Shown here in pieces: positions 1 to 10,944 of a stretch of DNA of 64,000 nucleotides (the first letter of the stretch is position 1; each line of letters starts with the position of its first letter). A model generated the notes under the pieces. It ran no database searches. It was not told where the DNA came from and saw only the letters and a list, made by a program, of their open reading frames with translations. The DNA is from Ectobius pallidus (lineage: Eukaryota; Arthropoda; Insecta; Blattodea; Ectobiidae): the NCBI GenBank assembly GCA_964059195.1, contig CAXKWD010000008.1, positions 49,456,502 through 49,520,501 on the forward strand, written 5' to 3'. The translations under genes and the position numbers were made by a program.

Positions 1-160
1 TTTTGATGGTGGAGCCATTTGCTGCGCTGAGTTCGTAGTCAGCATGTGGTCGTTTCCCTTTCAGGAAATGGCGTGGGAAGCAGCAGAGGTCGGACCCAGT
101 GTCTATGAGGAATCGATACCTGTTGTTTCGATCCATTGCAAAGAGGCGGCTCCCTCCTGT
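1..160 (-). pseudogene. Ty3/gypsy pol fragment: aspartic protease
   Basis: On the minus strand, in a different frame from the gag ORF, the sequence reads into a retropepsin: a hydrophobic stretch leads to FLIDTGSDLCCFPR, with the DTG catalytic triad of retrotransposon aspartic proteases. The protease would release Gag and Pol proteins from the polyprotein. The gag frame runs over this part out of register, so a one-base shift lies near 150-170. It may be programmed or decay; the stop codon further upstream in gag favours decay. The fragment is cut by the window edge, so RT, RNase H and integrase cannot be judged. Confidence 0.75.
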
Positions 161-1046
161 TGGGCAACCATTTACCGCCATTACTTGTTGCCGTTGGAGT
201 TTGTTGAGAAGTTGCAAGGGGGGTGCACTTCTGGGCTTTATCACCGAAGCGATGGTGGTACCAGCAAGTTCCATCGTTCCTGGGGGTGGAATTTCTGCTG
301 GAACGTCCTGACCTGTCACGTGACTGTGAGCGTGCTCGGAAGGAGGTCTGCAGTGCTGCCAACTGTTGCGCGAGCTCGTCAAGTCGTTTGGTTAGCACAC
401 ACACTTCACCACTAGGGGGGGTGGTTACCGCATGAACAGAAGCGGAGTTGATGGTTGGGGGAGTCGCTTCGAATATTTTGTCTGCGAGCTGCGCCACCTT
501 GTCCAAGGGGATTTCCGCTTGAGTTTGGAGGATGGCCTGCACTTGGGTGGGGAGGCGCTGAATCCACAATTGGCGGAGGACGTGGTCTTGCACTTGAGTG
601 GAGCCCGCGAACGACCTTAAGTGCCGCAGGAACTGAGAGGGTTTGCGGTCCCCAAGTTCCTTCTCCATAAGCAGTTGCCGCACGCGTTGTTCTTCCGAAA
701 GCGACAGACGCCGTATTAGTTATTTGCGGAGATGCGTGTATGCGTTTGCTGAGGGAGGGTTAGTAATAATGTCCTCCACTTCCGCAGCGTAACGGCTGTC
801 CAGCTGCGACACTACATACGCGTACTTCGTGGATTCTTGCGTGACGCCTGCAACACTGAACTGTGCCTCGGCCTGGGCGAACCACAACGCGGCTTTGTCC
901 GGCCAGAATTGCGGGAGTTTCACGGTGATTCGGTTCACTGTGTGAGACGTTGTAGGCGGAGTTTCAGTGCTTCGGGTCTGCAACTGTTGCTGGAGAAGCT
1001 GGTATTTTTCTTGTAGCTGCAGTAGTTCCTGTTGGAGTTCCTCCAT
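39..1046 (-). pseudogene. Ty3/gypsy gag, broken by one stop codon
   Basis: Reading starts at 1046 with a Q/L-rich coiled coil (about residues 1-25). The capsid-like segment follows, with KLPQFWPDKAALWFAQAEAQ and an ISQL-like patch (VVSQLDSRYA), typical of the Gag of arthropod Ty3/gypsy elements with K02A2.6-type polyproteins. A TAA at 720-722 interrupts the frame, and the same frame resumes with RRLSLSEEQR and continues to 39. The later part has SLRS-like Gag helices, an S/R-rich linker and a CWYHHRFGDKAQKC motif just before the protease. Gag would form the virus-like particle. I infer an old inactive copy. The family call rests on recognisable Gag and protease signatures. Confidence 0.8.
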
Positions 1047-1158
1047 TGTGGTGCTGATGCGGGAAATTGCAGCGCGCGTGTAGACGATGTTTCTTTGTTC
1101 GCGTGCACGTGGCGCGACGCGTTTTGGGCCTATGCGTTGTTCGTTTCGGGGTCATCAA

Positions 1159-1468
1159 TGTAGCTATGTTGTAGCTTACTTTATTAAATACAATCGCTAT
1201 CAATCTACACACTGAATTATACTATTTACAATACATTAAATCATGTTAGTTACAAACAGTTTGCTTAACGCCGCATCTGGTTGCGGAGGTTGCAGGATGC
1301 CGCGAGACAACGGGAGCGCGTCCAACCTTCTCTGGAGCTCGGCTTTGTCTGGGGCGAGAGGAGCATGGCGTTCTTCCTCCTAGCATGGCGTGGGATTTCG
1401 CATTGCCTGCTGGGAGCAAGCAGTGCTACGCAAAATGTTGTGGTGGCGTGACGATGTTCCGCCACACA
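1159..1468 (-). repeat. Candidate 5' LTR of the gypsy element
   Basis: Upstream of gag on the minus strand lies a segment that would begin TGTGTGGCGG near 1468 and end GCTACA at 1159. It is followed directly by TTGATGACCCCGAAACG, a plausible primer-binding site. An AATAAA signal is present inside it on the minus strand (near 1180). The partner LTR is outside the window, so the limits are inferred. Confidence 0.4.
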
Positions 1469-2577
1469 TTAATTCATACAGTCTACAACAATCAATCTCC
1501 CTTTCACTTTATGACATCACACATTGTGACATCATAAAGACATTATTAAAACCAAAGCCCTCTGCAACATGAAATAAAAACGTTCTATTTCTACAATAAT
1601 TAACCTGAAAAATAATAAATTATATTAGCATACATACAGATTGAAAGGCAGAGAACAGAGCGTACACAAATTAATTAAAATTTCGGCAAAATATTATTCG
1701 GGGAAAAATCGGCTGTTCAAAATCAAGGCAGAGAGCAGTGGCATCAACCAATGTGGCCGACAACCACGCTATCTAGTACCAATATTGTACCCCCAATTTT
1801 GAACCATCATCTTTATCATCACCTTTCCTTCTTCTCTTCTCTTTCTTCTCTGGACACTCGTGGAAGCTGAAAACCCAGAGGGAACCTGTGTCCTAAAGGA
1901 GGGAACAATCACGAAATACGCAAACTACAATAATTAAAACTCCGCTACCCAATAGTTTGCTATAAAAATATATTTTACTTCAAACACGAATAATATGCTG
2001 GGCCAAACTAAGCATTAAAGAAACACACCAGCTCTCTGCCTTACACAAAAAATACTCTAGACATTCTAATATAATAATAAATATGCACTCACCCCAATTT
2101 CGTCTTCCATCCATCCATCAGCACACGGTGATCACCTAAATTATTGAAGGCCTAACACACAATACTCACGCTTGGGAAGCCTTCGTTACTAAATTCCCAA
2201 GCCATGAGGAGAATCCGGTTGAGACGCGAAATTACTACTACATTAAAATATAACCTGTGGCTGCTCCAAATATGATCTAAACTGAAAGTGCTCTCATTGT
2301 AACACAATAAAATTACATAACAAAGACGGGGAAGCTAAAATTAATTTCAATTACCTATTCCAATATTAGATTCCAAATTATCAATATGGCGGCAATGACA
2401 AGACCTAGGCTATTTCTTATACATGCATTATCTCAAAAATATCTTACCATCCGCCCAGACAAATTACTTAATGTGCTTCCATACACCCGTGAGAACACAC
2501 ATTCACTAATATAACATTAAATCCTTCTTAAATTCAATTAAAAGCCTAAATGGAACGGAGCACCAAAACGAACATCT
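1469..2577. other. Non-coding, AT-rich, no gene seen
   Basis: I see no coherent ORF, TIR or tandem array here. It holds a pyrimidine-rich run (about 1820-1850) and dispersed AT-rich sequence between the gypsy LTR and the zinc-finger gene. Confidence 0.5.
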
Positions 2578-3821
2578 TTACGAAACGCCATCCCAACCGG
2601 TTCTGAAGAAACCGGAAGGATAACCTCGCATGCGCAAGACTTCATTTGTCTGCAGAAATGCGAATTCAATAATACAATTTTTCATACTGGCTCAGTTGGT
2701 AGATATCTTTCCACCGTTTCATATTTCAATGTACACACCTGTGGAATATCAGGCGTAAGCATGGTGACGCTAAGTCGCGATTGGCGGTTGGTCTCTGTAT
2801 TCTGAAACAAAGGAAAAATAATATGGAGTTTTATGATAAAAATAAACAAAATTAAGGTTTCTGTCTTGTTTAATCACTGAAATATGAATTCTCGCATTCA
2901 GTAAGATGGAAAGAGTAATATTGAGTTTTATAAAAATAAAAAAATAATAATAAGTTTGATGTCTTGCTTTAATAATAATTTCATTACATACCTGTGGCTG
3001 TACACCGGAAGGCCCAGGTTGGTTCAGCCCCACACTTGGATGGATGGCTGAAGGCTGTATAGCGCCATCGTCGAATGGTCTTGCATTCTGTAACAAAGGA
3101 AAAATAATACGTTTTGTCTTGTTTTAATAATAATTTCACTACATACCTGTGGTTGTACACCGGAAGGCACGGCCTCCTCTCCAAGCATCGATGGACGGTA
3201 TGCGTCTGCTACTCCGTCCCCGCTAGCCGCTGGTAGATGGAAGCGACCGGTGTTGTTTTGTCTGGCATCGTCCGCATCGTAGCTCCTTCCATTCCTCGCT
3301 CCGACCTATAAAAATAAAATGAAAACCTGTGTTACACCACTATTATAATGTATGTATTTACATTTTGAAAACATATATGAAAATGTAATGAAACGTACCT
3401 GTATTCTGGCGGGCTCTTGGCTTTGACCACCACCGTGCACGGGAATCCTCGAGGTCTCGCCTCCGATGCATGATGTCCCTACTTCAGCAGGAAAGTACAA
3501 GTGGGCTGCCTGGTGACACAGTCCCACACGATTGGCAGCGTCCCTTGTTGCTGGATGATGGTACTTTTCCTTATGCTCATTCATTCGTCGTGAAGATTTG
3601 AAGATGGAGTGACAAATGTTACATGTGAAGACAGTAACGGAATGATTTTCACGGATGTGTCTTTTTAATATGTCACTACGAGTAAATAACACACCGCAGA
3701 TGCCACACTTTTACTCCGTTTTCTTATGATGTTGGCTGACGTGTCTTTGTAAATTCCTTTTATGTTTAAATGTGGTGGTACAGTCCTCACACTGGAAGAC
3801 GGCGGCGGACGAGCTCTCCAT
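2578..3821 (-). pseudogene. Multi-exon C2H2 zinc-finger gene with repeated exons
   Basis: The ATG at 3821 opens exon 1 (3821-3399), which encodes three C2H2 fingers: CEDC...H..H, CGIC...H..H and CNIC...H..H. A TAA at 3711-3713 (codon 37), between fingers 1 and 2, breaks the frame. Splice signals then define phase-0 exons of 159 nt (3305-3147), 96 nt (3087-2992) and 63 nt (2801-2739). A possible last exon (2649-2578) ends in TAA. Introns are 93, 59, 190 and 89 bp with GT...AG ends. Exons 2 and 3 both end in PSGVQPQ, and introns 2 and 3 start alike, which points to an exon-plus-intron duplication. The rest of the protein is not recognisable. Fingers suggest DNA binding, possibly in a transposon- or virus-derived protein, but I assign no function. 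The stop could also be a sequencing error. Confidence 0.6.
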
Positions 3822-3856
3822 GATGTGTAGTCGGCGACGGTCTGCTAAGAAGTGAA

Positions 3857-3886
3857 TGTGATGCGGTGACGTCATCGCCTTATATA
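3857..3886 (-). promoter_or_regulatory. TATA-box core promoter of the zinc-finger gene
   Basis: On the minus strand TATATAAG (3879-3886) lies about 60 bp upstream of the ATG at 3821. Between them is a CRE-like palindrome TGACGTCA (3867-3874). A second copy of the same octamer is at about 4014-4021, further upstream. The spacing leaves a short 5' leader. Inference from sequence only. Confidence 0.45.
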
Positions 3887-3899
3887 GTGACGCCATGAG

Positions 3900-4856
3900 T
3901 TAGCCGAGCTTGTTCTGTAATATGATACGAACTTCCTGTTAGAACGTGTAAATTCTTGTTCTCGATGCATATCGTGTGTGACCTTGAAGCATGAATGAGC
4001 CTGTCTGTAATGATGACGTCATAAATAAAGAATTTGTTGATTCAGCATTATCCGCAGATACATCATTTCTTGTATATGAATAAAGAAATTAACCTTTTGT
4101 TTGGAGGTATGTCTGATATACATTTGGAAAAAAAATGCTGTCATAGCATTATGTTTTAGTTCGTATAACACATATGAACAAAGAATTAATATGATCCGCG
4201 GGGTTTGCGTGCTACGTGACAACACGTGGAAAATAAAATGCTGACTTTACTAATAATATGATACCTATTGTGAAATGAAACGCATACGAGAACTCTCTCG
4301 TAAGAATATATTACAAATCCACCACAATGTCATTTGTTCATAATTTTAAATTGAGCGCCATTTTGTTTTTCTTACATCTATAATAAGAATTACGCATTAA
4401 TTCAAAATATACAATTTCAAATCTCTCGCTATAAGTCATTCGGTCGGAGATAAAATATCGGTTTATTATAAAATACACAAGACATATGAATGGAGATTTA
4501 AAGAGACTGTTTTAACACGCGAGTTAGCGATAAGAGTTATGCATACGGTAGCATATTGCTGTACAACATCAATACAAGGCCGAGCGAATATGATTATACC
4601 CATAGAGGCTTATAATATATCGCAACTGAATAACATTGATTAATAAATTAGTCACATAAGACATAATGAGATAGAAGAGGTACTGGATTGTGGTTTTATA
4701 ACATACAAAGCATTACGATTTTAGTGTTATAGAGAAAACTCACTGAATAGAGATGTATCACCTGAGCGCAGGATAAGAAATACTCGCTACTACATCCTCA
4801 TATGACCGTTGTATAGTAAGAGATAGCAAGCAGAAATCTTATACGTCAAGGCTAGC
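3900..4856. other. AT-rich spacer, no gene seen
   Basis: The segment is AT-rich with stops in all frames and no recognisable repeat pair. It ends at the TTAAT target site of the copia element. Confidence 0.5.
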
Positions 4857-4861
4857 TTAAT

Positions 4862-5050
4862 TGTTGGTAATATTGTATCAATGTATAATCTAGTGTGCAG
4901 TGAGTTATGTATATATGTTTGTATCCTTCACGTCGTGTTCAGTGTTCTATAATAAATTTCCTTGCTACCACCAAGTCGTGTGTCTGCTACCACCAAGTCG
5001 TGTTTCTGCTTCCGCATCCATCTCGAGTTCCGTAACCATAATCGCTAACA
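4862..5050 (+). repeat. Copia 5' LTR (189 bp)
   Basis: It begins TGTTGGTAAT and ends CGCTAACA, and carries AATAAA before its 3' end. It is 22 bp longer than the 3' LTR because the segment containing CTACCACCAAGTCGTG is tandemly duplicated (about 4966-5009). Confidence 0.95.
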
Positions 5051-5065
5051 GGTTATGGGCCATGG
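5051..5065 (+). other. Primer-binding site of copia element
   Basis: GGTTATGGGCC follows the LTR without a gap. This matches the half initiator-Met tRNA primer site usual in insect copia elements (established for the superfamily). Confidence 0.75.
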
Positions 5066-5184
5066 GGAGACCCAGGTGAGCCCAGAGAGACCCAGGGAAA
5101 GCCTAGAGAATCCCTGTTATATCCTACAGAAGATTTTTTCATCTGAAATTCGTTTTTGTCCAGTGACGTGATTTTGTGTGAATA

Positions 5185-5784
5185 ATGGCGGACTTAGGTG
5201 CACTCGCACCGATATCGAAGCTAGAAGGTCGTACAAATTACTCTGATTGGAAATTCGGAATGGAACTTTACTTGAAAGACCTTGATGTGTGGAATAGCGT
5301 AGTTGGTTATCCTGAAGGTGATACTACCAGTAGTGCTGATAAAATCAAGAAGGATACCAAAGCTTTGACTAAAATTGGCCTCATGGTCAAGCCATGTTGT
5401 TACTCGCACATCCGAAACGCGGTGAACGCGAAGGCGGCGTGGGATGCTTTGAGAAAAGCATATGAGGACCAAGGACTTGGACGGAGATGTGCTCTACTCC
5501 GCACACTAGGAAATTTACGGCTCGAAAACTTCAAGAGCATGGAAGAATACATCAATGCTTTCATGGAAATATCCGTTGAGTTAGCAAACATGAATAAGCC
5601 GTTGGACGACGATTTTTTCGCCGCCATGATGCTTTCAGGGTTGACGAAGGACTTTGAACCCATGAGAATGGCGTTAGAAAATTCTGGAGCTGAGCGGACG
5701 AGCGACTTCATTAAGGGAAAGTTGCTGCAAGAAAAGAAGTATGCGACAATTCGGAAGCTGGTTTGGAGTCGGCGTTCATCTTGA
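5185..5784 (+). pseudogene. Copia gag (UBN2-type)
   Basis: The ATG at 5185 opens a Gag that has the copia pattern KLEGRTNYSDWKF near the N-terminus (residues 12-24), then AKAAWDALRKAYED and FKSMEEYINAF, as in the UBN2/Retrotran_gag_2 families. Gag assembles the particle. The reading frame is lost in an A-rich run near 5735. The ORF ends with about 15 unrelated residues, and the true downstream part (SEAGLESAFILKG) lies in the neighbouring frame. No alternative start is needed, since the 5' leader after the primer site is about 120 bp. Confidence 0.9.
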
Positions 5785-6271
5785 AAGGCGGAAACTACAA
5801 GAAGAAGGTTATAAAGTGCTGGAAGTGTGGTAAATCCGGACACACCAGACCTCAGTGCCCTCTAAAAGCTAGTGAGCCGCATTCAGAAAAGAAGAGCTAC
5901 AACCCCAAGAAGTGTTCCGATAAGGCTCTGTACTGTGCTCTCACTGCACAATCATCTAACCAAGACAAAAACATTGGCTGGCTGATTGATTCCGGAGCAA
6001 CCGCTCATATGACACGTAGTGAATTATTGCTGAGTAGTGTCAAAGCTGATAATGATTGTAATGTGCATATTGCAAATAATCAAACATTGTCCGGTAAAGC
6101 TGTTGGTAATGTATCTGTGCAGTTGAAAGGTGATGAGTTTCCTCGTGAAATAAGATATGTACTTCATGTACCTGAGATAACGACTAACCTCTTATCTGTT
6201 AGCAAAATAGTTGAAAAAGGCAACGTTGTTTTGTTTGATAATGAAGGTTGTACGGTGTTTGAAGAGTCTGA
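5763..6271 (+). pseudogene. Copia nucleocapsid knuckle and protease
   Basis: The second frame carries a CCHC knuckle CWKCGKSGHTRPQC (about 5818-5860) that binds RNA. A retropepsin domain follows, with catalytic WLIDSGATAHMT (about 5975-6012) and the copia signature VLHVPEITTNLLSVSKI. The domain ends at VFEES, where a foreign 603-bp element enters at 6272. The ORF then reads on through the insert to a stop at 6444-6446, so its last residues are not copia. After the insert the protein resumes as DFCAKGTVTATGS. Confidence 0.9.
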
Positions 6272-6874
6272 GGGGTTAGTTTCCCATTCTACTGGATTCG
6301 TTAACTTTGTTTTTTACTCACGTAAAACGGCAAAATTTCATGTAATATTATTCTCCAGAAGTTTTAGAATCCATATAAGGGCACATTTTGTTTCTAAGAA
6401 TATTTTAAATATGGGTAAAATCGGTAAGAAGTTCACAAAAAACTAACCTAAAATGGCGCTAAGATTGGAATCACAATAATACAGAATCAGCTGATAGAAA
6501 CAGCGCAGGTGCATGCTGGGAAGAAGCCGATGGGTCACGTGGTGCTGGAATCAGCTGCCAACGTGATAATGGTCAGACAACCCTCTGGAAGATATAATAT
6601 GCCACATTTTCGAAACCGACAAACAGTGTATCGTACATTATTCTAAAATGCAAGGGCGCTTCGCTTCGGCTGCCGCCTCCGCTCGCGCACTTAACTAATG
6701 TGGTTAGTGTTTTGCATTATTTAGCTTTATGTAGAGGTTGCAGGACCGTATGGAACAGACCAGTGACATGCAAGGTCGTTGGGAGCCAATGGGAGTGTTT
6801 ATCTGCAAGCCAGAGACCGCATACCAACGCCGAACATCGCGTGCCGAAATCCAGTAGAGTGGGAAAATAAACCC
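6272..6874. mobile_element. 603-bp non-autonomous TIR element (MITE) with 8-bp TSD
   Basis: It is flanked by the direct repeat GAGTCTGA (6264-6271 and 6875-6882). Removing the element and one repeat restores the copia frame, which fixes both ends. The left end GGGGTTAGTTTCCCATTCTA and the reverse complement of the right end GGGTTTATTTTCCCACTCTA agree at 24 of 27 positions. It has no transposase. An 8-bp duplication is known for hAT, P and some Mutator elements. The G-rich terminus fits Mutator better, but the family is not settled. Confidence 0.9.
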
Positions 6875-7627
6875 GAGTCTGATTTCTGTGCTAAGGGAAC
6901 TGTGACGGCCACAGGTTCTTTACTGAATGGTCTGTATCATCTAGATTTCGCAGAGGAGCACGCTCATGTGAGTAAAGTGAAGGACAGTAGCTTTGACCTA
7001 TGGCATAAGCGTTTGGGTCATGTCAATGCCAAGAGTGTTGAGCTGATGAGAACAGGCATGGTAGATGGAGTGAACTTTACAGGTGAAGTGCATGACAAGT
7101 GTATTCCTTGTTTGAAAGGAAAGTTCATCAGAAAACCATTTAAGGGGCCTCACAAGAGAGCAAGACAGTTACTCGAATTGGTTCATTCAGACCTATGTGG
7201 CCCTATTCCTATAGCCTCATGGGGTGGTGCTAGGTATGTTCTCACTCTGATAGATGATTATTCTAGAAAGATATTTGTATACTTTCTAAAATCCAAAGAC
7301 GAAGTGCTTGTTTACTTTAAAGAATTCAAAGCTGAAGTTGAGAAGCAGACTGGTTTTTCAATCAAGAAGCTGCGTTCAGATAATGGAACGGAATATGTAA
7401 ATTCTGCTTTCAAAAGTTTCCTGAAGGAGAATGGCATACTGCATCTGTTGACTGTACCGTACAATCCTGAACAGAATGGGGTTGCTGAACGTGTCAACAG
7501 AACTGTTGTTGAGATGGCAAGGTGTCTCTTGTTGGATGAGGGTTGCCATGAGCGTTTGTGGGCTGAGGCCATAAGTGTAAGTGTTTACTTAAAGAACAGA
7601 TCTCACATAAGGCTGTGCCTAATGTGA
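6875..7627 (+). pseudogene. Copia integrase (GAG-pre-integrase and core)
   Basis: After the insert the frame gives the HHCC zinc domain (WHKRLGHVN...CIPCLKGK) and then the rve core. The core has HSDLCGP with the first Asp, LRSDNGTEY with the second, and NGVAERVNRT with the Glu, so the DDE triad is present. Integrase would insert the cDNA. A one-base deletion near 7601 sends the frame to a stop at 7625-7627. The next frame picks up the same protein at VPNVTPEEKWSG. Confidence 0.9.
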
Positions 7628-8616
7628 CTCCTGAAGAAAAGTGGTCAGGTGAAAAGGTAGATCTGAGCCATCTGAAGGTGTTTGGCTGTCCTGCATATGC
7701 TCATGTACCGAAAGAGAAGAGAAGGAAACTAGATGTAACCAGTAAGCGTATGACATTTGTTGGATATTGTGAATACACAGGTGATTTCAGGCTGTGGGAT
7801 ATTGACAAGCCCACAGAAATCGTGCGTGCGCGCAGTGTTGTGTTCTTAGAATCTGAACTAACTGTGAAAGGAAAAACTAAGAATGCTGTAGAAGTTGGTA
7901 AGACTGTTACAGGTAGGGAAACCATTCCTCTCATGATTTATTATGATGAGCTACCAGTTTTTTCTGTACCAGAGGAACCAATGATAGCTGCTGAAGAAAT
8001 AATTACTTCGGGTAGTGAAGGGGAACAGTCCTCAGCAGTCCCTGATTCAGATAACAGTCATGTGTCTTCTGAGTCGAGTGCAACTGGAGATGATGGTAAT
8101 GAAGAAGCATTGCCTGTGCCTGATCAGGAACCCAGGTATCCACAAAGGGAACGTCATCCTGTTGTTAATCCTGATTATTTATATTACAATGAGGGAGCAT
8201 TGCATATACCTGAGGAAGAACCTAGACACTTTGTAGGTTATGTTGCATGTGATCCGGTTGAACCATTGACAGTAAAACAGGCCTTGTCCGGGTCAGAGAG
8301 TCATTCATGGTGGGCAGCTATGAATGAGGAGTATAGAGCTATGTTGGAAAATAGCACTTGGGAACTTGTTGACTTATCATATGGCAAGAAACCTGTGAGC
8401 TGCAAGTGGGTATTCAAACGTAAGATAAATGCTGATGGTAGTGTGAAATATCGAGCAAGATTAGTGGCTAGAGGTTTCACACAAGTCCATGGTGTAGATT
8501 ACACATATACTTTTTCTCCTGTGGTTAGAAAGGCTAACATCAGATTGCTTTTTGCATTAGCTGCTGAGTATGATTTGAAAATATTTCACTTTGATGTGTT
8601 AAGGAAATGTACTTAA
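7615..8616 (+). pseudogene. Copia integrase C-terminus and truncated RT
   Basis: It begins with the copia integrase tail (HLKVFGCPAYAHVPKEKRRK). An acidic linker of about 120 residues follows, then the RVT_2 start with WWAAMNEEYRAM, CKWVFKRKINADGS and FSPVVRKANIRLLFALAA. At FHFDV the sequence jumps to a short out-of-place remnant and a stop. The fingers are kept, but the palm with its YVDD motif and RNase H are missing. The junction lies about 25 bp from the 3' LTR, so an internal deletion of the rest of pol is inferred. Confidence 0.9.
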
Positions 8617-8642
8617 CTGTGGCACCCTAGATTAAGGGAAAG

Positions 8643-8809
8643 TGTTGGTAATACTGTATCAATGTATAATCTAGTGTGCAGTGAGTTATGTATATATGTT
8701 TGTATCCTTCACGTCATGTTCAGTGTTCTATAATAAATTTCCTTGCTACCACCAAGTTGTGTGTCTGCTTCCGCATCCATCTCGAGTTCCGTAACCATAA
8801 TCGCTAACA
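8643..8809 (+). repeat. Copia 3' LTR (167 bp)
   Basis: It matches the 5' LTR from TGTTGGTAAT to GCTAACA apart from single substitutions and one copy, instead of two, of the 22-bp segment. A purine tract (ATTAAGGGAAAG) just before it is the likely polypurine primer. Confidence 0.95.
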
Positions 8810-8814
8810 TTAAT

Positions 8815-9516
8815 CAGCGAACTCTCTGTGCATTGACATAAAGTTAGTTCCATATGTTTAAATCATTCTGCGATGATAAAACTCAATACAAGCTTTTAAT
8901 ATAATTTACAAAACGCCTATGAATAATAATGTAGGCTACTTATTACGCTGTATAACAAAGTTTTGTAACAAAGTTTTGTATGGTTTGTGACAATAGTACG
9001 AGGAGATTAACATTTTACACAACGACTTAGGCCGAGTCCATCTCGGGGCCAGAAAAAAAAGATAATATACATCTTAGGTTAAAATCAAAATTTAAATTGT
9101 ATGGTAAAATATAATTATAAAAAAATATTTGAAGGTTTAAAATGTTGCTATCGTAGAATCTTTTAGAATTCCTTGTGTGAACAAAGAAGTAGTAATAATA
9201 ATAATAATAAGGTATGTTAAGTTTAACAGCCTTAGGCATCGACCGCATTTACCCCAGGATTCTGTTAGAGGCTGAGTCAACCCCAGGGCTAGGTTTTAGG
9301 GAAATAAACATCTTACGGGGAAATAATCTATAACGAAATATAATTATAAAAATACTTGAAGTCTTAAAATATTCATGACATTGCATTTATGCTTCGTGGG
9401 AACCGCAATGAAATGTGAAACCTACTTCTGGTCACGCGCCGCCATATTGGATGACGTCAGCAGAAGACTTTGAACCATATGGACTTTGAACCTACTCCAC
9501 CCATTGCTCCACCCAC
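8815..9516. other. AT-rich spacer with degenerate internal repeats
   Basis: No gene is seen. Two stretches (about 9085-9140 and 9315-9375) share the order AAATATAATTATAAAAA...CTTGAAG...TTAAAAT, so an old duplication is likely. A short direct repeat GACTTTGAACC occurs twice at 9468-9495. Confidence 0.4.
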
Positions 9517-10508
9517 TCAAACGGGTGGAGCTATCCCCAAAACCACACTAATGATGCTGTCCTTCAATTCTTGTAACTTGTGCGGATTTGATGTATACAC
9601 TTTATTCTTTAATGTTCCCCATAAATAAAAATCGCATGGCGACAGGTCAGGGGAACGATGTGGCCACAATCCTCGACTAATTATTCTGTCACCATACACA
9701 CTTCACAATTCATGCATAGAATTTTCAGCAGTGTGCGCTGTACCTGAATCCTGCTGAAACCAGCCACACAATCTTTCAATTCTTGTTAGTAACGAAAAAA
9801 AATTATTTAAAATAGAATTTACATAAACGTGTGAATCAACTGTTGTGTCGTAAATATGGGACCGATAATTCTAAGCGCACTCATTGCGCACCAAACCCCA
9901 ACTTTTGCAGCATGGTGAGGAACTTCATGAATCATATGGGGATTTTCGGTAGCCCAGTATCTATTGTTCTGAGTAGAAACGTGACCTTGAAGATAAAACC
10001 ACGCTTCATCAGTGAAGAATGTTAAAAGTGGGTCCACTTCTCCATTATGAACAGACTGCAAAAACCTATTAGAATAATTAACCCTACTTACAGGATCTTT
10101 TGGTTGTAAAGCACGAACTACAGTTACCTCGTACGGCTTAAGTTTCAGAAGTTTTGTTGCCACCATAGCTGCCGACTTGAAAATGTTAACCTCTTGTGCT
10201 AAACGTCTGAGTGATTTTTGGGGTGTGTGCTCTAACCGGGCCCCTACTTTATCGAGCTTCTTTTCTGTCAGTACACGGCGTTGTTGAACATGTTTCTTGT
10301 TAAAAAAAGATCCTGTATGCCTGACTTTATTAACAAGGTCATGAATAGTTGACCGGCTAGGAATTCGAACACCTGCAAATCGTTGTTGAAATTCTCTATG
10401 ACACCTTCTTGCAGAAGAGTATTTCACATACGTATCATAAAGAAAAATACGTTGCTCTAAAGTGTACTCAGCCATTATTAATGGATAAATTACACCAAGA
10501 GACAACAC
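9517..10508 (-). pseudogene. Tc1/mariner-type transposase, broken
   Basis: The minus-strand frame from about 10470 starts MAEYTLEQRIFLYDTY, an N-terminal helix-turn-helix of insect mariner-like transposases. DDE motifs follow: TFFTDEAWFYLQG (first Asp), QQDSGTAHTAE (second, out of the first frame) and SPDLSPCDFYLWG (third). The frame shifts by one base near 9859 and meets a TGA at 9703-9705. The C-terminus is cut off near 9517, where a short GGGTGGAGC duplication begins, so the usual last residues and the right TIR are missing. The enzyme would act by cut-and-paste at TA. This copy is dead. Confidence 0.9.
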
Positions 10509-10640
10509 AATATTTCACTAAACACACGATCAGAGACGAGACAATTTTACTGTAATCACACAAACAGAGACAATGCAATTTTACACTAAACACTCCCATA
10601 GAGTTTCTCACTCGACAGATCTAAGCTGAGTGATGCGTGA

Positions 10641-10671
10641 AGCCAGCGGTAGCTATAGCTACTTTCTGGCT
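10641..10671. repeat. Short palindrome with GTAGCTATAGCTAC core
   Basis: AGCCAG...CTGGCT encloses the perfect 14-bp palindrome GTAGCTATAGCTAC. It lies about 150 bp upstream of the mariner ORF start. It could be a remnant of a terminal repeat or a chance hairpin. Confidence 0.5.
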
Positions 10672-10944
10672 GCGAGCGTCCCACTCATCACCGAGTCCAA
10701 GGTCGCCGCGGAATGGACTGGCCGCTCGAAAGACGCACTGTAGAACTGAAGACCTAATAAGCCCTACAATCACTAATTTGGCCATCTTATGTCACGTACT
10801 TTACAAATACTGGTCTTAATTTTAAATGTAAATAATATTACTAAATGTAATAATTAATTTTTATGGTTCATGATTAGTTGATATTCAACTTTATGTGAAT
10901 TGTTTTAATAATTGTGATTATTATTATTTATAGGCCTATGACTA

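Larger units (their letters stand above)
4862..8809 (+). mobile_element. Ty1/copia LTR retrotransposon, defective
   Basis: Two LTRs flank the unit, and the 5-bp direct repeats TTAAT (4857-4861 and 8810-8814) are target-site duplications. The internal order is gag, CCHC zinc knuckle, protease, integrase and the start of RT, which is the copia order. Defects are a frameshift in gag near 5735, a 603-bp TIR element inserted after the protease, a one-base loss near 7601 in integrase, and an internal deletion that joins the early RT directly to the tail just before the 3' LTR. The RT catalytic YVDD block and RNase H are absent. The copy is therefore non-autonomous. Confidence 0.95.

Noticed and set aside
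5400..5843. 147-codon minus-strand ORF
   Set aside because: Antisense shadow of copia gag with no recognisable domain.
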